From the NCBI RefSeq assembly GCF_003363015.1, contig NZ_QRAP01000001.1, positions 419,162-483,161 of the forward strand: 64,000 bases of DNA, read 5' to 3'. Origin of the DNA: Enterobacillus tribolii. Lineage in GTDB: Bacteria; Pseudomonadota; Gammaproteobacteria; Enterobacterales; Enterobacteriaceae. The notes beneath the pieces are model-generated. The model made no database searches and was not told the DNA's origin. It saw only the letters and a list, made by a program, of their open reading frames with translations. The position numbers and the translations under genes are program-made. Below, piece after piece: positions 29,919-40,173 of this stretch (position 1 is its first letter; every line of letters begins with the position of its first letter).

Positions 29919-30247
29919 ACGTCATCTCCAGAAGAACAGTCCGCCGACAGTTCGGACTCATTCATTAAAATTATACTGCTTATCAGCAGATTATGTTTCT
30001 ACCCTGTGGTGTTACTTAATCAGTGTTTAGATCCGCTTACCGGAATCCTTTGTTGTTACCCGTATCATGATACGGGTAACAATGGTGGAAATGGAATGCT
30101 CTGATCAGGGGGAATTTTGGTTTTGAGAGAACGATCATATTTATTTGCACCGGAGGGTCCGGAACAAATAAATAACTGCGGATTAACAAACGGGAGAGTT
30201 GCTAAACGAGGAGGGGCAGGCGCGTGATGTGTCCTGCCCTCAGGTGA
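29919..30247. other. gntT upstream region
   Basis: 329 bp between gntT and ygiN. It holds the GntR-type palindrome (30053-30082) and, near its right end, a hairpin GGGCAGG/CCTGCCC (about 30214-30239) that could end the mdaB-ygiN transcript. Confidence 0.5.
30053..30082. promoter_or_regulatory. GntR-type operator, 30-bp perfect palindrome
   Basis: Each half reads TTGTTACCCGTATCA towards the centre. TGTTACC...GTATCAT resembles the known GntR operators of E. coli gluconate genes, here in two inverted, abutting copies. It is about 135 bp upstream of gntT. Confidence 0.65.
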
Positions 30248-30565
30248 TTACCGGCCCGGTGAACGGTCTTCCAGAATACGGAGTTCTACGCTGGTGACGA
30301 TACCCTGCGTTTCCTGATGGTGTTTCACCATGTGCGGTGTTTGCAGGTGGCGCTCAAGATGCGCCTGCGACTCCCAGCGCTCCAGCATGAAAAGCGTATC
30401 CGGCGCCAGCGTTTGGTCAGGCAGAGGGTTGGCGCTGTCGGTCAGCGGGGTGTATTGATAACACCCGTCTTCCGCCAGTACCTGCGCTTGCAGCGCCTGA
30501 AAACGGGTCACCAATGCGCCGAGCTGCCCCGGATGTGTTTTAATTTCAGCAATAACGGTAATCAT
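30248..30565 (-). CDS. ygiN: Quinol monooxygenase YgiN
   Basis: 105 residues from ATG 30565 (AAGGTG 5 nt upstream); a GTG immediately before is less likely. Antibiotic-biosynthesis-monooxygenase (ABM) fold, with the typical start MITVIAEIKTHPG and ERWESQAHLERHLQTPH. In E. coli it acts with MdaB in a quinone redox cycle. It starts 9 nt after the mdaB stop, so the operon is conserved. Confidence 0.9.
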   Translation of the reverse strand: MITVIAEIKTHPGQLGALVTRFQALQAQVLAEDGCYQYTPLTDSANPLPDQTLAPDTLFMLERWESQAHLERHLQTPHMVKHHQETQGIVTSVELRILEDRSPGR

Positions 30566-30574
30566 CACCGCACC

Positions 30575-31162
30575 TTAACGTTGGGCAAAAACGGTTGCCA
30601 GGTGATCGCGGTAGCGGGCGATGTTGTTTTCCACGTCCGGATTCTTAATCACGTCGGTGCACAGGAAAGTCGGCAGCGCGGTCATTCCCAGGAACTCGTT
30701 GGCTTTGTGGAAATGCATGTACAGGCCGTCAACGCCCTGACCGTGGAAAAACTGAGCCGGATCGTCAAAGGCTTCCTGCGGTGCGTTCCAGGTCAGGGAA
30801 AGCATATGTTTTTTGCCCTGAATCAGACCACCGGAGCCGTATTTTTTGCTGGCGTCGGAGCGGGTACGGCCGTCGTTGGCGTACAGGCGGCCATGACCGG
30901 CGGTGAAAACGTCATCGATGTATTTTTTCACGATCCAGGGTTCACCCATCCACCAACCGGGCATCTGATAGATAACCACGTCGGCCCACAGGTATTTCTC
31001 AATTTCCTGCTCAATGTCGTAGCCGTGATCGATCGTCGTTTCACGCAGCTCATGCCCCATAGCGGAAAGGGTATCGCGTGCAACTTCGTGCAGCGTGGTG
31101 TTCAACTGACCATTGGAATGGCCAAATTTTTTCATGCCGTTAAGCAGCAGAATTTTGCTCAT
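30575..31162 (-). CDS. mdaB: NADPH:quinone reductase MdaB
   Basis: 195 residues from ATG 31162, with GGAGTT upstream; the longer frame to 31321 is not supported. Flavodoxin-like fold: MSKILLLNGMKKFGHSNGQLN binds FAD, and YQMPGWWMGEPWIVKKYID and LTWNAPQEAFDD are MdaB-specific blocks. Two-electron quinone reduction protects from redox cycling. Operon with ygiN. Confidence 0.93.
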   Translation of the reverse strand: MSKILLLNGMKKFGHSNGQLNTTLHEVARDTLSAMGHELRETTIDHGYDIEQEIEKYLWADVVIYQMPGWWMGEPWIVKKYIDDVFTAGHGRLYANDGRTRSDASKKYGSGGLIQGKKHMLSLTWNAPQEAFDDPAQFFHGQGVDGLYMHFHKANEFLGMTALPTFLCTDVIKNPDVENNIARYRDHLATVFAQR

Positions 31163-31486
31163 GATAACTCCTTGTCGGTCCGGGCAACGCCGGCCGGTGA
31201 TGATATAAAAAACGATGGGGCAGATTATCAACCGGGATAACCGGGATGAAAAGAGGACGTGAGTCACAACACCCTTGACTGAAATGCAATAATCCTCGGC
31301 ATCACAACGCGCTTTTTTCATTTTTGACTAACAGGCAAAACATAATTTCAATTATTGCTGTTTATGTCAATAAATCCGCCGGGCATACTTCCTGTCATCC
31401 GACAGCGGGGAAAACGTAGGTAATCGATTGATATCCCAAACTTTCCCTGAACAACAACGCTTCAATGATAAAACAGGAAAAAGATA
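31163..31486. other. Divergent mdaB/dkgB promoter region
   Basis: 324 bp, AT-rich in the centre, no credible gene. Both promoters should lie here but no operator is recognisable. Confidence 0.35.
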
Positions 31487-32293
31487 ATGAGCATTGCTAT
31501 GCCGGTTCTCGGATTGGGAACCTTTCGTCTGAAAGATCAGGTGGTGATTGATTCCGTGCGCCAGGGGCTGGAGCTGGGCTACCGCCACATTGATACCGCG
31601 CAGATTTACGGCAATGAAGCCGAAGTCGGCGAAGCGCTGGCGCAAAGCGGCGTGGCGCGTGATGAGCTGTTCATCACCACCAAAATCTGGCTGGAAAACC
31701 TGGCGCCGGAGCAATTGTTGACCAGCCTGCGCGACAGCCTGCAAAAACTGCGCGTCGATCAGGTCGATTTGACGCTGATTCACTGGCCTAATCCGCAGAC
31801 AACACCCTCCCTGGCCGACAGCATGAAGGCGTTGCTTCAGGCGCGGGAAGAGGGGCTGACCAGGGCCATCGGCATTTCTAACTTTACCGTGGCTCAGATG
31901 CAGCAGGCGATCGATGCCGTTGGCGCGGAGAATATCGCCAGCCAGCAAATCGAACTGCACCCGTTCCTGCAAAACCGTACGGTGGCGGATTTCTCCCGTC
32001 GCAACGGCATTCCCGTCACGGCCTATATGCCGCTGGCATATGGCAAAGTAATGAGCGATCCGGTGATTGGCCGTATCGCCGCACAGCACGGGGTAACGGC
32101 CGCTCAGGTGGCGCTGGCATGGTCATTGCAGATGGGATACTCGGTGATTCCGTCGTCCACCAAACGGGAAAACCTGGCTTCGAACCTGCAAGCGACGTCG
32201 CTGCGCTTAACGGAACAGGATATGGCGGATATCGCGGCGCTGGATCGCAATGAGCGCTTGGTCAGCCCGGAATTTGCGCCTGAGTGGGATTAA
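31487..32293 (+). CDS. dkgB: Aldo-keto reductase, 2,5-diketo-D-gluconate/methylglyoxal reductase type
   Basis: 268 residues (E. coli DkgB 267) after AGGAAA. The start [16 protein letters not shown], tetrad-containing blocks [13 protein letters not shown] (Asp, Tyr), ITTKIW (Lys), LTLIHWP (His), and the C-terminus [13 protein letters not shown] (NADPH) are all present. It reduces 2,5-diketogluconate, methylglyoxal and other aldehydes. Ends with SPEFAPEWD as in E. coli. Confidence 0.92.
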   Translation: MSIAMPVLGLGTFRLKDQVVIDSVRQGLELGYRHIDTAQIYGNEAEVGEALAQSGVARDELFITTKIWLENLAPEQLLTSLRDSLQKLRVDQVDLTLIHWPNPQTTPSLADSMKALLQAREEGLTRAIGISNFTVAQMQQAIDAVGAENIASQQIELHPFLQNRTVADFSRRNGIPVTAYMPLAYGKVMSDPVIGRIAAQHGVTAAQVALAWSLQMGYSVIPSSTKRENLASNLQATSLRLTEQDMADIAALDRNERLVSPEFAPEWD

Positions 32294-32301
32294 GCATGAA
32301 A

Positions 32302-32330
32302 CGGGCAGCCTTCGTCATGCAGGCTGCCCG
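32302..32330. terminator. Hairpin between convergent dkgB and rnb
   Basis: CGGGCAGCC (32302-32310) pairs with GGCTGCCCG (32322-32330), followed by AATTTATTA. It stops 6 bp before the rnb stop codon. Confidence 0.7.
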
Positions 32331-32336
32331 AATTTA

Positions 32337-34271
32337 TTACGCCGCAGGTTTGGCAATAATACTGCGGGTTTCCAGACGAACTTCCGTCAGCGTTACCAGC
32401 AGGGTATCGCCGAGACGATAGACGACGTCTCCCTTCACCTGAACGCTGCCGGTTTCCTGACTGGAAACCAGCTCATCGCGCACCGCATGAATAAACGAGG
32501 CCGGTATAAAGGCTACCGCGCCGTTCTCCAGCAAACGCACGCGCATACCGCCGCGTGAAATATCAATGATTTCCGCATTAAAGGTGATCGCCGGATCCAC
32601 TTTATTCTTCAGGAAACGGGCATACAGCCAGTCGCCGACATCGCGTTCGGCCATACGGTTCAGACGGCGGCGCTCCGCCAGTTGCAACGTCAGCGCTTCG
32701 GAAGGACGTGAGGTCGGGTGACCGGCAATCAGCGCTTTCAGCAGGCGGTGGTTTACCATATCGCCATATTTACGAATCGGCGAAGTCCAGGTGGCATAGG
32801 CTTCCAGCCCCAGGCCGAAGTGCGGGCCGGGCTCGGTGCTGATTTCGGCGAAGGACTGGAAGCGGCGGATACGGCTGTCCAGGTACGTCGTGGGCAGGGA
32901 ATCGAGATGGCGGCGCAGCTCGCAGAACCCTTGCAGCGTCATTAAGGCTTCGGCGTTGGCCGCGACGTCATTGGCTTGCAGAATGCTGACGGCCTGTTCT
33001 ACCAGCGCCGGATCAAAACCGCTGTGAACGTTATATATGCCGAACCCGAGGCGCTCGCGCAGCACGATGGCGGCGCAGACGTTGGCGGTAATCATCGCCT
33101 CTTCCACGATGCGGTTGGCAACGCGGCGCGGCTCAGCCACGATATCCAGCACGTTGCCTTTCTCGCCGAGGATAAAGCGGTAATCGGGGCGGTCGCGGAA
33201 CACCAGCGCGTGCGCCTGACGCCACTGGGCGCGCGACTCTGCCAACTGGTGCAACAGCGTGATTTGCTCTTCAACCACGGCGTCCTGCGGCTGCCAGGCG
33301 CCCGTTTTTTCCAGCCAGTCGGAAACTTCATCGTAAACCAGCTTGGCGCGGGACTCGATCCACCCGGCAAAGAAGCGGATGTCGTCGCCCAGTGAGCCAT
33401 CCTGACGGATAGTGACCCGGCAGGCCAGCACCGGGCGGCGCTGTTGCGGGCGCAGGGAGCAGAGGTCATCCGACAGATCGCGCGGCAGCATCGGGATATT
33501 GAAGCCCGGCAGGTAGTTGGTAAAGGCACGGGCGCGGGCAATGGTGTCCAGCTCCGAACCTTCTTCCACGAAGGCGGTAGGATCGGCGATAGCGATGGTC
33601 AGCGCCAGCGAACCGTCGTTGTTGCGCGTAACGTGCAGGGCATCGTCCATATCTTCAGTGCTGGCGCTGTCGATGGTGACGAACGGCAGGCTGGTCAGAT
33701 CTTCACGCGGCAGATCGGCGTCGTGCATGTCGCCGCCGGCCCACTGCGGGGCGTCGCGCTCAAGCGCATGGCGGGCCAGCGTGACCCACCAGGGGACGAA
33801 ATCGTCCTGGCCGTCGGTGATGTATTCGGTGATGTCGGCAAAGAAAGTGCGGTCGCCTTTCAGCGGGTGGCGGCTCATTTGCGCCACGACCCAGTCGCCG
33901 GCGCGGAAATCATGTTCCAGCCCTTTTACCGGGCGGCAGGGGATGGCATCTTTCAGCAACGGATGGTCGGGGATGACGGAAAGCCGGTCGTCTTTCTTCT
34001 GTATCCGGCCGACGAAGCGCGACAGAAACGGTTCAATAAGCGCTTCCGGCTCAGCCACTTCCCGCTCTTTTTCCGTGTGAACGGCGGCGGTTACGCGGTC
34101 GCCGTGCATCACTTTTTTCATATATGGCGGGGGGATAAAGTAACTTTTCTGTGCGTCGACTTCCAGGAAGCCGAAGCCCTTGTCCGTCCCTTTCACGACC
34201 CCTTCTACGCGTGGGGTTTGGGAGTGAAGTTGCTGTTTTAGCTGCGCCAGCAGCGGGTTGTCTTGAAACAT
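32337..34271 (-). CDS. rnb: Exoribonuclease II
   Basis: 644 residues, equal to E. coli RNase II. Two N-terminal cold-shock domains are followed by the RNB catalytic domain with [17 protein letters not shown] (conserved Asp residues binding magnesium), then a C-terminal S1 domain ([22 protein letters not shown]). It degrades single-stranded RNA 3' to 5' processively. The N-terminus [15 protein letters not shown] matches E. coli. Confidence 0.96.
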   Translation of the reverse strand: MFQDNPLLAQLKQQLHSQTPRVEGVVKGTDKGFGFLEVDAQKSYFIPPPYMKKVMHGDRVTAAVHTEKEREVAEPEALIEPFLSRFVGRIQKKDDRLSVIPDHPLLKDAIPCRPVKGLEHDFRAGDWVVAQMSRHPLKGDRTFFADITEYITDGQDDFVPWWVTLARHALERDAPQWAGGDMHDADLPREDLTSLPFVTIDSASTEDMDDALHVTRNNDGSLALTIAIADPTAFVEEGSELDTIARARAFTNYLPGFNIPMLPRDLSDDLCSLRPQQRRPVLACRVTIRQDGSLGDDIRFFAGWIESRAKLVYDEVSDWLEKTGAWQPQDAVVEEQITLLHQLAESRAQWRQAHALVFRDRPDYRFILGEKGNVLDIVAEPRRVANRIVEEAMITANVCAAIVLRERLGFGIYNVHSGFDPALVEQAVSILQANDVAANAEALMTLQGFCELRRHLDSLPTTYLDSRIRRFQSFAEISTEPGPHFGLGLEAYATWTSPIRKYGDMVNHRLLKALIAGHPTSRPSEALTLQLAERRRLNRMAERDVGDWLYARFLKNKVDPAITFNAEIIDISRGGMRVRLLENGAVAFIPASFIHAVRDELVSSQETGSVQVKGDVVYRLGDTLLVTLTEVRLETRSIIAKPAA

Positions 34272-34386
34272 AGATACCAGCAGGTTCGTAAATGGATGGG
34301 GGCGGCCCCTCGTTAGCGGCAGACATTTTTACGCAAATCCGCCCTGAGGGGCAAGTATCCCATGAATCTGCCGGCGGAGAGAGAAA

Positions 34387-35502
34387 TTATTCCCCCAGCG
34401 AGACCAGCAACCGTTGCGTCCAGGCCGCCGTCGCCACGGCTACGATCAGCTCAAGGGATTCGGCGTCGCTCAATTCTGCCTGGCGGAGTGCGGTGATGAG
34501 TTCGGGTGAAAAACGGGCGGGGGTGCGGGCCAGCGTGAGGGTGGCATTAATAATGGCGTGGTCGCGGCGGGCGCAGTGCTCCATGGCCGCGAGCGGATCG
34601 CGGTATATTGCTTCCGCCTGATCGCGGTGCTTGCTTAACAGCAGGTAGCGTGTCAGGTGGTGATGCGCGCTGTGCGGGCAATGGTTAGCTCTGGCGCCGA
34701 TCAGAAAAGCCAGTTCCCGCAAAGGTTGGCGCAGCCGGTCATTGCAGTTGAAGCCCTCGCTGAACAGCAGCCTGCTTTCCGCCGCCGCGTCGGCCTGGTG
34801 CATCTCCAGCAACATCAGCGCGTATGCCAGGCTCTGAGGTGCGCCGCATACCGGCAGCGGGCGGCAATCCGCCGTGGGCGCCAGGGGCAGAAAAGGGCGC
34901 CAGACCGCCGTTTTTTCCTGCTCCGGCGGTGAAATCTGGGGTGTGGGAAGATCGTCCGGCGCGGGTGCAAAGGCGTGTTGCGCCAGCGCCACCGTGGCGG
35001 CGATCATCCGGGCTTGCAGGCTAACGAAGCCAACTATCTGTGACAGTGTCACAATATCATGCAGCGTCAGCTTGGCCTGGCGCAGAGCGCTGATGTCCTG
35101 CACCCCGGCGCGGCCGGGATTCCAGGCCAGCAGACGGGCGTGTTGGGTCAACTGCGTCAGGCGGTTATTGCCCTCGCGGCTGTTGTGCGGGTAGTCGAGC
35201 GGTGCGAGCCGGGTGGCATAGAAAGAGCAGAGAGGCTGTAACTGTGTGACCTGCGCGACCGTCAGGGCGACGCTGAGACGGTCGTAGCGTGACAGCGTGC
35301 GTTCCCGGCTCAGGAGCGGTTCGTCGTCCAGCAATTGCCGGTAACAGCGTTCGATAGCGTGAAAAAAGGGCTGGCGTTCCTGCAGCAGCAGGCCGTATGA
35401 AGCGGGATGCGACGAAAAGATGCCGTAACGGAATCCGGCGGTATCGTTGCCGTGTACGGGAGGCGTGGAGGAAGTTACGTGTGGAAATACAAGTCGCTCC
35501 AT
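34387..35502 (-). CDS. yciW: YciW, CMD/AhpD-fold domain protein
   Basis: 371 residues from ATG 35502; an ATG six bases earlier is too close to the AAGG ribosome site. Syntenic with E. coli yciW (between rnb and fabI). Contains two helical halves of the carboxymuconolactone-decarboxylase/AhpD type, with RYDRLSVALTVAQ and VGFVSLQARMIA. The usual CxxC peroxidase motif is not evident. E. coli YciW has been linked to cysteine metabolism; the biochemical role is unclear. Confidence 0.8.
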   Translation of the reverse strand: MERLVFPHVTSSTPPVHGNDTAGFRYGIFSSHPASYGLLLQERQPFFHAIERCYRQLLDDEPLLSRERTLSRYDRLSVALTVAQVTQLQPLCSFYATRLAPLDYPHNSREGNNRLTQLTQHARLLAWNPGRAGVQDISALRQAKLTLHDIVTLSQIVGFVSLQARMIAATVALAQHAFAPAPDDLPTPQISPPEQEKTAVWRPFLPLAPTADCRPLPVCGAPQSLAYALMLLEMHQADAAAESRLLFSEGFNCNDRLRQPLRELAFLIGARANHCPHSAHHHLTRYLLLSKHRDQAEAIYRDPLAAMEHCARRDHAIINATLTLARTPARFSPELITALRQAELSDAESLELIVAVATAAWTQRLLVSLGE

Positions 35503-35620
35503 GGACATCCTTCGGTTTCATCAGGTTACGGTAATGGCGATATACCGTCAGATCCTTACCGATGGGGGGCGGGAGATAAAATAATCTTATGCCATATCAC
35601 ATAGCAGAAACGAATAATGC

Positions 35621-35638
35621 CCGGCCCACAAGGGCCGG
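35621..35638 (-). terminator. Hairpin after higA
   Basis: CCGGCCC (35621-35627) pairs with GGGCCGG (35632-35638), loop 4 nt. A short T-containing stretch follows on the minus strand. It lies 8 bp after the higA stop and before yciW. Confidence 0.55.
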
Positions 35639-35645
35639 TTGCGTT

Positions 35646-35948
35646 TCAGCCGGGGAGCGTCGTGAGATTATGCAGAATTCTTAATTGTGAAACGTCCACT
35701 TCTTTCGCGGCCTTTTCCAGGCTGTAGCGGGTCTGCAAACGCATCCACATCTCGGGTGTGCTGCCCAAAACCGCCGCCAGACGGATCGCCATTTCCGGCG
35801 AGATGGCCGCCTGCCCGGAAACCAGACGCTGCGCGGTAGAGGGCGCGATGTTCAGCGCTCTGGCCAGCTCGCGGATGCCGATGTTCAGTTCTTCCAGTAT
35901 CCCGGCGATGATTTCTCCGGGATGGGGGGGGTTATGCATAGCCATCAA
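35646..35948 (-). CDS. higA: HigA-type antitoxin
   Basis: 100 residues. Starts NPPHPGEIIAGILEELNIG, the HigA/VapI signature, then a helix-turn-helix (IRELARALNIAPSTAQRLVSG) and the conserved MAIRLAAVLGSTPEMWMRLQ. It should neutralise HigB and repress the operon. The start overlaps higB by 4 bp (ATGA), so toxin and antitoxin are translationally coupled, toxin gene first, as is usual for higBA. Confidence 0.9.
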   Translation of the reverse strand: MMAMHNPPHPGEIIAGILEELNIGIRELARALNIAPSTAQRLVSGQAAISPEMAIRLAAVLGSTPEMWMRLQTRYSLEKAAKEVDVSQLRILHNLTTLPG

Positions 35949-36223
35949 TGATAGTCCTCATAGTTTAATATATGCGCGTTGCCGTCCCTGAATTCAAAGG
36001 TTAAGCGCCAGTTGCCGCTTACCATGACGGACCAGATTCCCGCACGTTCACCCTTTAACGGATGCAGCCGGTAGCCGTTAAAACCGATGTCTTCGATTTT
36101 CTCGGCAACGTCGATAACCCAAAGCCGTTCACGCAATTTTTTAGCATGTTCCGGCTGGATTTTTGCCACGCAGCCGGTTTCAAAAAACAGTTGCAGCCCT
36201 TTATGTTGCCAGCTTTTTATCAC
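35945..36223 (-). CDS. higB: HigB-type mRNA interferase toxin
   Basis: 92 residues from GTG 36223, preceded by GGGGAG 8 nt upstream; this gives the typical start (V/M)IKSWQHKGLQLFFETG. The longer frame to 36286 has no support. RelE superfamily fold with KLRERLWVIDVA, YRLHPLKGERAGIWSVMVSGNWRL (split here: LHPLKGER, then GNWRLTFEF) and terminal LNYEDYH. Expected ribosome-dependent endonuclease. The pair interrupts the yciW-fabI synteny. Confidence 0.9.
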   Translation of the reverse strand: MIKSWQHKGLQLFFETGCVAKIQPEHAKKLRERLWVIDVAEKIEDIGFNGYRLHPLKGERAGIWSVMVSGNWRLTFEFRDGNAHILNYEDYH

Positions 36224-36449
36224 CGCAATCGCTCCCCGTTGCGGAACAAGGAGCACTTTACCTGAGTGTCCCGCCACACGCAACATTTTTTAAAAGTCCT
36301 CAATAACGCCTGATCACAGGCACCTGCCGATCGTCGCGGCGGTCTCTATCCTGAGGCCGTTGCCATTTTCCGTGAAGGGGGGAACAGCATTTACAAAGGG
36401 GTTGCAGCGAATGTTGGAAAGCGTCTCGAAAAAGTGGGGGGAGAAAGCA

Positions 36450-36473
36450 TGAGCCGCCGGGCGGCGGCTCATT
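36450..36473 (-). terminator. Terminator of fabI
   Basis: ATGAGCCGCC and GGCGGCTCAT form a 10-bp stem with a 4-nt loop. It lies 15 bp after the fabI stop on the minus strand; the following T-run is short (CTTTCT). Confidence 0.65.
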
Positions 36474-36487
36474 GATGAGAGCGGGGA

Positions 36488-37273
36488 TTAGCTCTCCAGT
36501 TCATTCATCGCGGCAATATTGAAGCCGCCATCGACGTGCAGAACTTCACCGGAGATCCCGGCTGCCAGATCGGAGCACAGGAACGCGGCAGAGTTGCCAA
36601 CGTCTTCGATGGTGACGGTACGGCGAATCGGGGTAACCGCTTCGCAATGCGCCAGCATTTTACGGAAGTTTTTGATGCCGGAAGCCGCAAGGGTGCGGAT
36701 CGGACCGGCGGAAACGGCGTTGACGCGCACGCCTTCCGGACCCATCGCGTTCGCCATGTAGCGCACGTTGGCTTCCAGAGAGGCTTTCGCCAGACCCATC
36801 ACGTTGTAGTTGGGGATTGCGCGCTCTGCGCCCAGGTAGGAGAGCGTCAGCAGGGCGGAACCCTTATTCAGCATGCCGCGGCAGGCTTTCGCCATTGCTA
36901 CGAAGCTGTAGGAACTGATGTCATGAGCGATTTTGAAGCCTTCGCGGTTTACCGCGTCAACGTAATCGCCGTCTAACTGATCGCCGGGGGCAAAACCGAT
37001 GGAGTGAACGAAACCGTCAAATTTCGGCCAGGTTTTTGCCAGTTCGACAAACAGGGCATCGATGCTGGCATCTTCGGCGACGTCGCACGGCAGCACCAGG
37101 CTGGAACCCAGCTCGGCGGCGAACTCTTCCACGCGCGGTTTCAGTTTGTCGTTCTGGTAGGTGAAAGCGAGCTCGGCGCCTTCGCGGTGCATGGCCTGAG
37201 CGATACCGAAGGCGATGGAACGGTTGCTGGCAACGCCGGTGACCAGAATGCGCTTACCGGTAAGAAAACCCAT
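36488..37273 (-). CDS. fabI: Enoyl-[acyl-carrier-protein] reductase (NADH)
   Basis: 261 residues from ATG 37273 (E. coli FabI 262). Starts [25 protein letters not shown], the divergent SDR glycine motif of FabI. The catalytic Tyr-Lys pair is in [15 protein letters not shown] with the preceding [10 protein letters not shown]. It carries out the last reduction of each fatty acid elongation cycle and is the target of triclosan. The frame to 37342 upstream is not supported. Confidence 0.96.
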   Translation of the reverse strand: MGFLTGKRILVTGVASNRSIAFGIAQAMHREGAELAFTYQNDKLKPRVEEFAAELGSSLVLPCDVAEDASIDALFVELAKTWPKFDGFVHSIGFAPGDQLDGDYVDAVNREGFKIAHDISSYSFVAMAKACRGMLNKGSALLTLSYLGAERAIPNYNVMGLAKASLEANVRYMANAMGPEGVRVNAVSAGPIRTLAASGIKNFRKMLAHCEAVTPIRRTVTIEDVGNSAAFLCSDLAAGISGEVLHVDGGFNIAAMNELES

Positions 37274-37398
37274 AGCATTAATCCTTATTATTACTGTTCG
37301 TGAGGAACGTCGTGGTTGATAAACCCCGTTCTTGAGGAACATTAGTTCTTGCGGGGCGGCTCCGCGCCGGGGGCGAAGAACCGGCCTGCGTTAATAAA

Positions 37399-37421
37399 CC
37401 GGGCGATTCTAACACGCCCGG
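37399..37421 (-). terminator. Probable terminator of the sap operon
   Basis: CCGGGCG (37399-37405) pairs with CGCCCGG (37415-37421). It lies 55 bp after the sapF stop, just upstream of fabI. The T-run on the minus strand is weak. Confidence 0.45.
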
Positions 37422-37475
37422 CCCTGAGTTGAAGTCTTTTGATGCGCTGCTCGGAGCAGTACCGTGCCGTTTGTA

Positions 37476-38288
37476 TCAGAATCCGCCGCCGTCGCGGCGC
37501 CAGGCGTCGGCGGTAAGGGCTTCGCCGAAGTGACTGGCGATCAGGCGCTTGGTTTGTTCGTGCAACGGCGCGGCGAGCACGTCGGCGGTGCTGCCGCGCT
37601 CCACCACTTCGCCGTTGTGCATCACCATCACCTGATCGCTGATGTGTTTCATCATGCCGAGGTGCTGGGTCACATAAATATAGGCGATGCGCTGTTTTTG
37701 CTGCAGTTCCAGCATCAGGTTGATGATTTGCGAGCGCATGGACATGTCCAGCGAGGCCAGAGCTTCATCGGCGACGATGACCTGCGGTTGCAGGATCAGC
37801 GCCCGCGCCAGCGCGACGCGCTGCTTCTGACCGGCGGCCAGCATATGCGGATAATAGTACGCATGATCGGGGCGCAGCCCGACCTGGCGCAGCGTCTGAT
37901 TGATGCGTTCTTCCCGTTCCGGCGCGGCCAGATCCGTGTTGAGGCGCAGCGGGACGTCGAGAATCTGGCCGATGCGCTGGCGCGGGTTGAGTGAAGTGCT
38001 CGGGTCCTGAAAAATCATGCGGATGCGCTGGCTGCGGTAGCGGTAATCACCGAAGCGCAGCGGAACGTCGTCAATCAGGATCTCGCCGGCCGTCGGTTCG
38101 GTCATGCCGGAGATCATTTTGGCGAGCGTCGACTTACCGGAGCCGTTCTCCCCGATGATCGCCAGTGTTTGCCCGGCCTGCAGGGTAAAGCTGACCGGCT
38201 GCACCGCATCGAGGTGCTGGCGACGAAACCAGCCGGTGCGGTAACGAAACGTTTTTTGCAGGTTACGCACCTCCAGAAAGGTGGTCAT
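37476..38288 (-). CDS. sapF: Peptide ABC transporter ATPase SapF
   Basis: 270 residues. Walker [10 protein letters not shown], Walker [13 protein letters not shown]. The signature loop reads LAAGQKQRV instead of LSGGQ, a change also typical of E. coli SapF (APGQKQR). Blocks [13 protein letters not shown] and [14 protein letters not shown] are SapF-specific. Last gene of sapABCDF, overlapping sapD by 4 bp. The Sap system relates to antimicrobial peptide resistance in Salmonella; in E. coli SapBCDF exports putrescine. Confidence 0.95.
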   Translation of the reverse strand: MTTFLEVRNLQKTFRYRTGWFRRQHLDAVQPVSFTLQAGQTLAIIGENGSGKSTLAKMISGMTEPTAGEILIDDVPLRFGDYRYRSQRIRMIFQDPSTSLNPRQRIGQILDVPLRLNTDLAAPEREERINQTLRQVGLRPDHAYYYPHMLAAGQKQRVALARALILQPQVIVADEALASLDMSMRSQIINLMLELQQKQRIAYIYVTQHLGMMKHISDQVMVMHNGEVVERGSTADVLAAPLHEQTKRLIASHFGEALTADAWRRDGGGF

Positions 38289-39283
38289 TGCGGCGTCTCC
38301 TCCGTGTTCAGCGGGAAATGGCAGGCGAAAGCATGGTTCTTAACGCTGCGCAACTGCGGGGTTTCAATGCATTTCTTCTGCGCATAGGGGCAACGCGGAC
38401 CGAGGCGGCAGCCGATCGGCAGGTGCTCCAGCGACGGAATCGCGCCCGGCAGGGTGTTCAGGCGGCTTTTATGCGGCAGGGCGCTGCCGAAATCCGGCAT
38501 GGCGCGGATCAGCGCCTGGGTGTAAGGGTGATGCGGCGCTGCCAGCAGGTCGCCGCAGGCGGCGCTTTCCACCGTCTGGCCGCAGTACATCACGTTGATG
38601 CGGTCGGCCCATTTGCTCATCATTTGCAGGTCATGGCTGATCAGCAGGATGGTGGTGTTGTTATTCTGGTTCATGCGCGCCAGCAGGCGGAAAATCTGCG
38701 CCTGTGTGGTGGGTTCCATCGCGTTGGTCGGTTCGTCGGCGATCAGCAGGCGCGGCTGATTAGCCAGGGCGATGGCGATCATCACCTTCTGGCATTCCCC
38801 TTCGGTGAGTTCATAAGGGAAGCTGCGCATAATGTCTTTATGGTCCTTGATGCCGACCCGGTGCAGCAATTCGATGGCGCGTCGTTTGCGCCAGTGAAAG
38901 CGCTGCCACCAGCGGCCTTTGTAGGTCCAGCCGGGAATGGCCTGTATCAGCTGACGGCCAATGCTTTCGGATGGATCAAGGCAGGACTGCGGTTCCTGGA
39001 AAATCATCGAAACGTTGTGGCCGACCAAACGTCGGCGCTCGCGCGGCGAAAGGCGCAGCAGGTCGATGTCGTTAAAGCGCAGGCGGTCGGCGGTGACGCG
39101 CCAGTTATCTTTGGTGACGCCGCAGATAGCTTTGGCGATCAGGCTTTTGCCCGAGCCGGACTCGCCCACCAAACCGCGGATTTCCCCTTCATTAAGGGTG
39201 AAGCTGACGCGATCAACCGCTTTTACCGGGCCGTCGGCGGTTATAAATTCAATCGTCAGATTACGGATATCAAGTAACGGCAT
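38285..39283 (-). CDS. sapD: Peptide ABC transporter ATPase SapD
   Basis: 332 residues (E. coli 330). Walker A GESGSGKS, Walker [14 protein letters not shown]; the signature reads [12 protein letters not shown], again degenerate as in known SapD. The C-terminal Cys-containing oligopeptide-ABC domain ([13 protein letters not shown]) resembles DppD. SapD also stimulates Trk potassium uptake in E. coli. Start overlaps the sapC stop by one base. Confidence 0.95.
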   Translation of the reverse strand: MPLLDIRNLTIEFITADGPVKAVDRVSFTLNEGEIRGLVGESGSGKSLIAKAICGVTKDNWRVTADRLRFNDIDLLRLSPRERRRLVGHNVSMIFQEPQSCLDPSESIGRQLIQAIPGWTYKGRWWQRFHWRKRRAIELLHRVGIKDHKDIMRSFPYELTEGECQKVMIAIALANQPRLLIADEPTNAMEPTTQAQIFRLLARMNQNNNTTILLISHDLQMMSKWADRINVMYCGQTVESAACGDLLAAPHHPYTQALIRAMPDFGSALPHKSRLNTLPGAIPSLEHLPIGCRLGPRCPYAQKKCIETPQLRSVKNHAFACHFPLNTEETPQ

Positions 39284-40173
39284 TATTCCACCCCCGCATC
39301 AATGGCGCGCCGCAGGCCGTCGCCGAGCAGGTTGACGAACAGAACGCTGATCATGATGGCGGCGCCGGGCAGCATAACGGTCCAGGGCGCGACGTACACC
39401 AGTTCGAGGGAGTCGCCCAGCATAGCGCCCCATTCCGGCGAGGGCAGTTGGGCGCCCAGGTCAAGAAAACCGAGCGCGGCGATGTCCAGAATCGCCATGG
39501 ATAAGCCGCGGGTAAACTCCCCGACCAGCACGCCGGCGATGTTGGGCAGCACGGCGTCACGCAGCACGAACAGTGTAGACGCTCCGTCAAGGCGGGCGGC
39601 GACCACGTACTCTTTTTCCAGCTCGTCATGCACTGCGCTGTAGACGGCGCGCACCATGTGCGGCAGCAGCGCCAGCCATACGGCCAGCATCGCATGCTCC
39701 AGGCGCGGGCCGATAAACGCCACCACCACGATGGCGAGCAGCAGCGTCGGAATGGAGAGTAAGGTGTCCAGAATGTGGTTCAGTATGGCGGAACGCAGGC
39801 CGTGGGTTACGCCGGCCATCACCCCGAGCAGCACGCCGAACAGGCTGGCCGCGATGGTGATCACCAGCGCGGAGCCGAAGGTCGGCGCAACCCCGCACAA
39901 CAGGCGGCTGAGCACGTCGCGGCCCAGATCGTCGGTGCCGAGGAAAAACGAGACGTTGCCGTAGCGCGACCAGGAAGGCGGCAGTAACTGGTAGCCGAGG
40001 AACTGCTGGTCAAGCGCGTAGGGCGCCAGCCAGGAGCCGATCAGGCAGAGAACGATCAGCGCCAGAACGCCGTACAGGCCAACCATCGCCAGCATGTCGT
40101 CATGAAACAGCTGCCACGTGTAGCGCAACGGGCTGGGCGTGCGTTTCTCGCGGTATACGTTATCGAAGGGCAT
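39283..40173 (-). CDS. sapC: Peptide ABC transporter permease SapC
   Basis: 296 residues. DppC/OppC-type permease with about six membrane segments, [14 protein letters not shown] near residue 90 and the EAA-like loop [21 protein letters not shown]. It overlaps sapB by 14 bp. Inner membrane. Confidence 0.94.
   Translation of the reverse strand: MPFDNVYREKRTPSPLRYTWQLFHDDMLAMVGLYGVLALIVLCLIGSWLAPYALDQQFLGYQLLPPSWSRYGNVSFFLGTDDLGRDVLSRLLCGVAPTFGSALVITIAASLFGVLLGVMAGVTHGLRSAILNHILDTLLSIPTLLLAIVVVAFIGPRLEHAMLAVWLALLPHMVRAVYSAVHDELEKEYVVAARLDGASTLFVLRDAVLPNIAGVLVGEFTRGLSMAILDIAALGFLDLGAQLPSPEWGAMLGDSLELVYVAPWTVMLPGAAIMISVLFVNLLGDGLRRAIDAGVE

Noticed and set aside
36309-36476. Start-less frame upstream of higB reading GLYPEAVAIFREGG and KGVAANVGKRLEKVGGE
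   Set aside because: Looks somewhat protein-like and might be a gene remnant, but it has no start codon or ribosome site and ends inside the fabI terminator hairpin; too weak to annotate.
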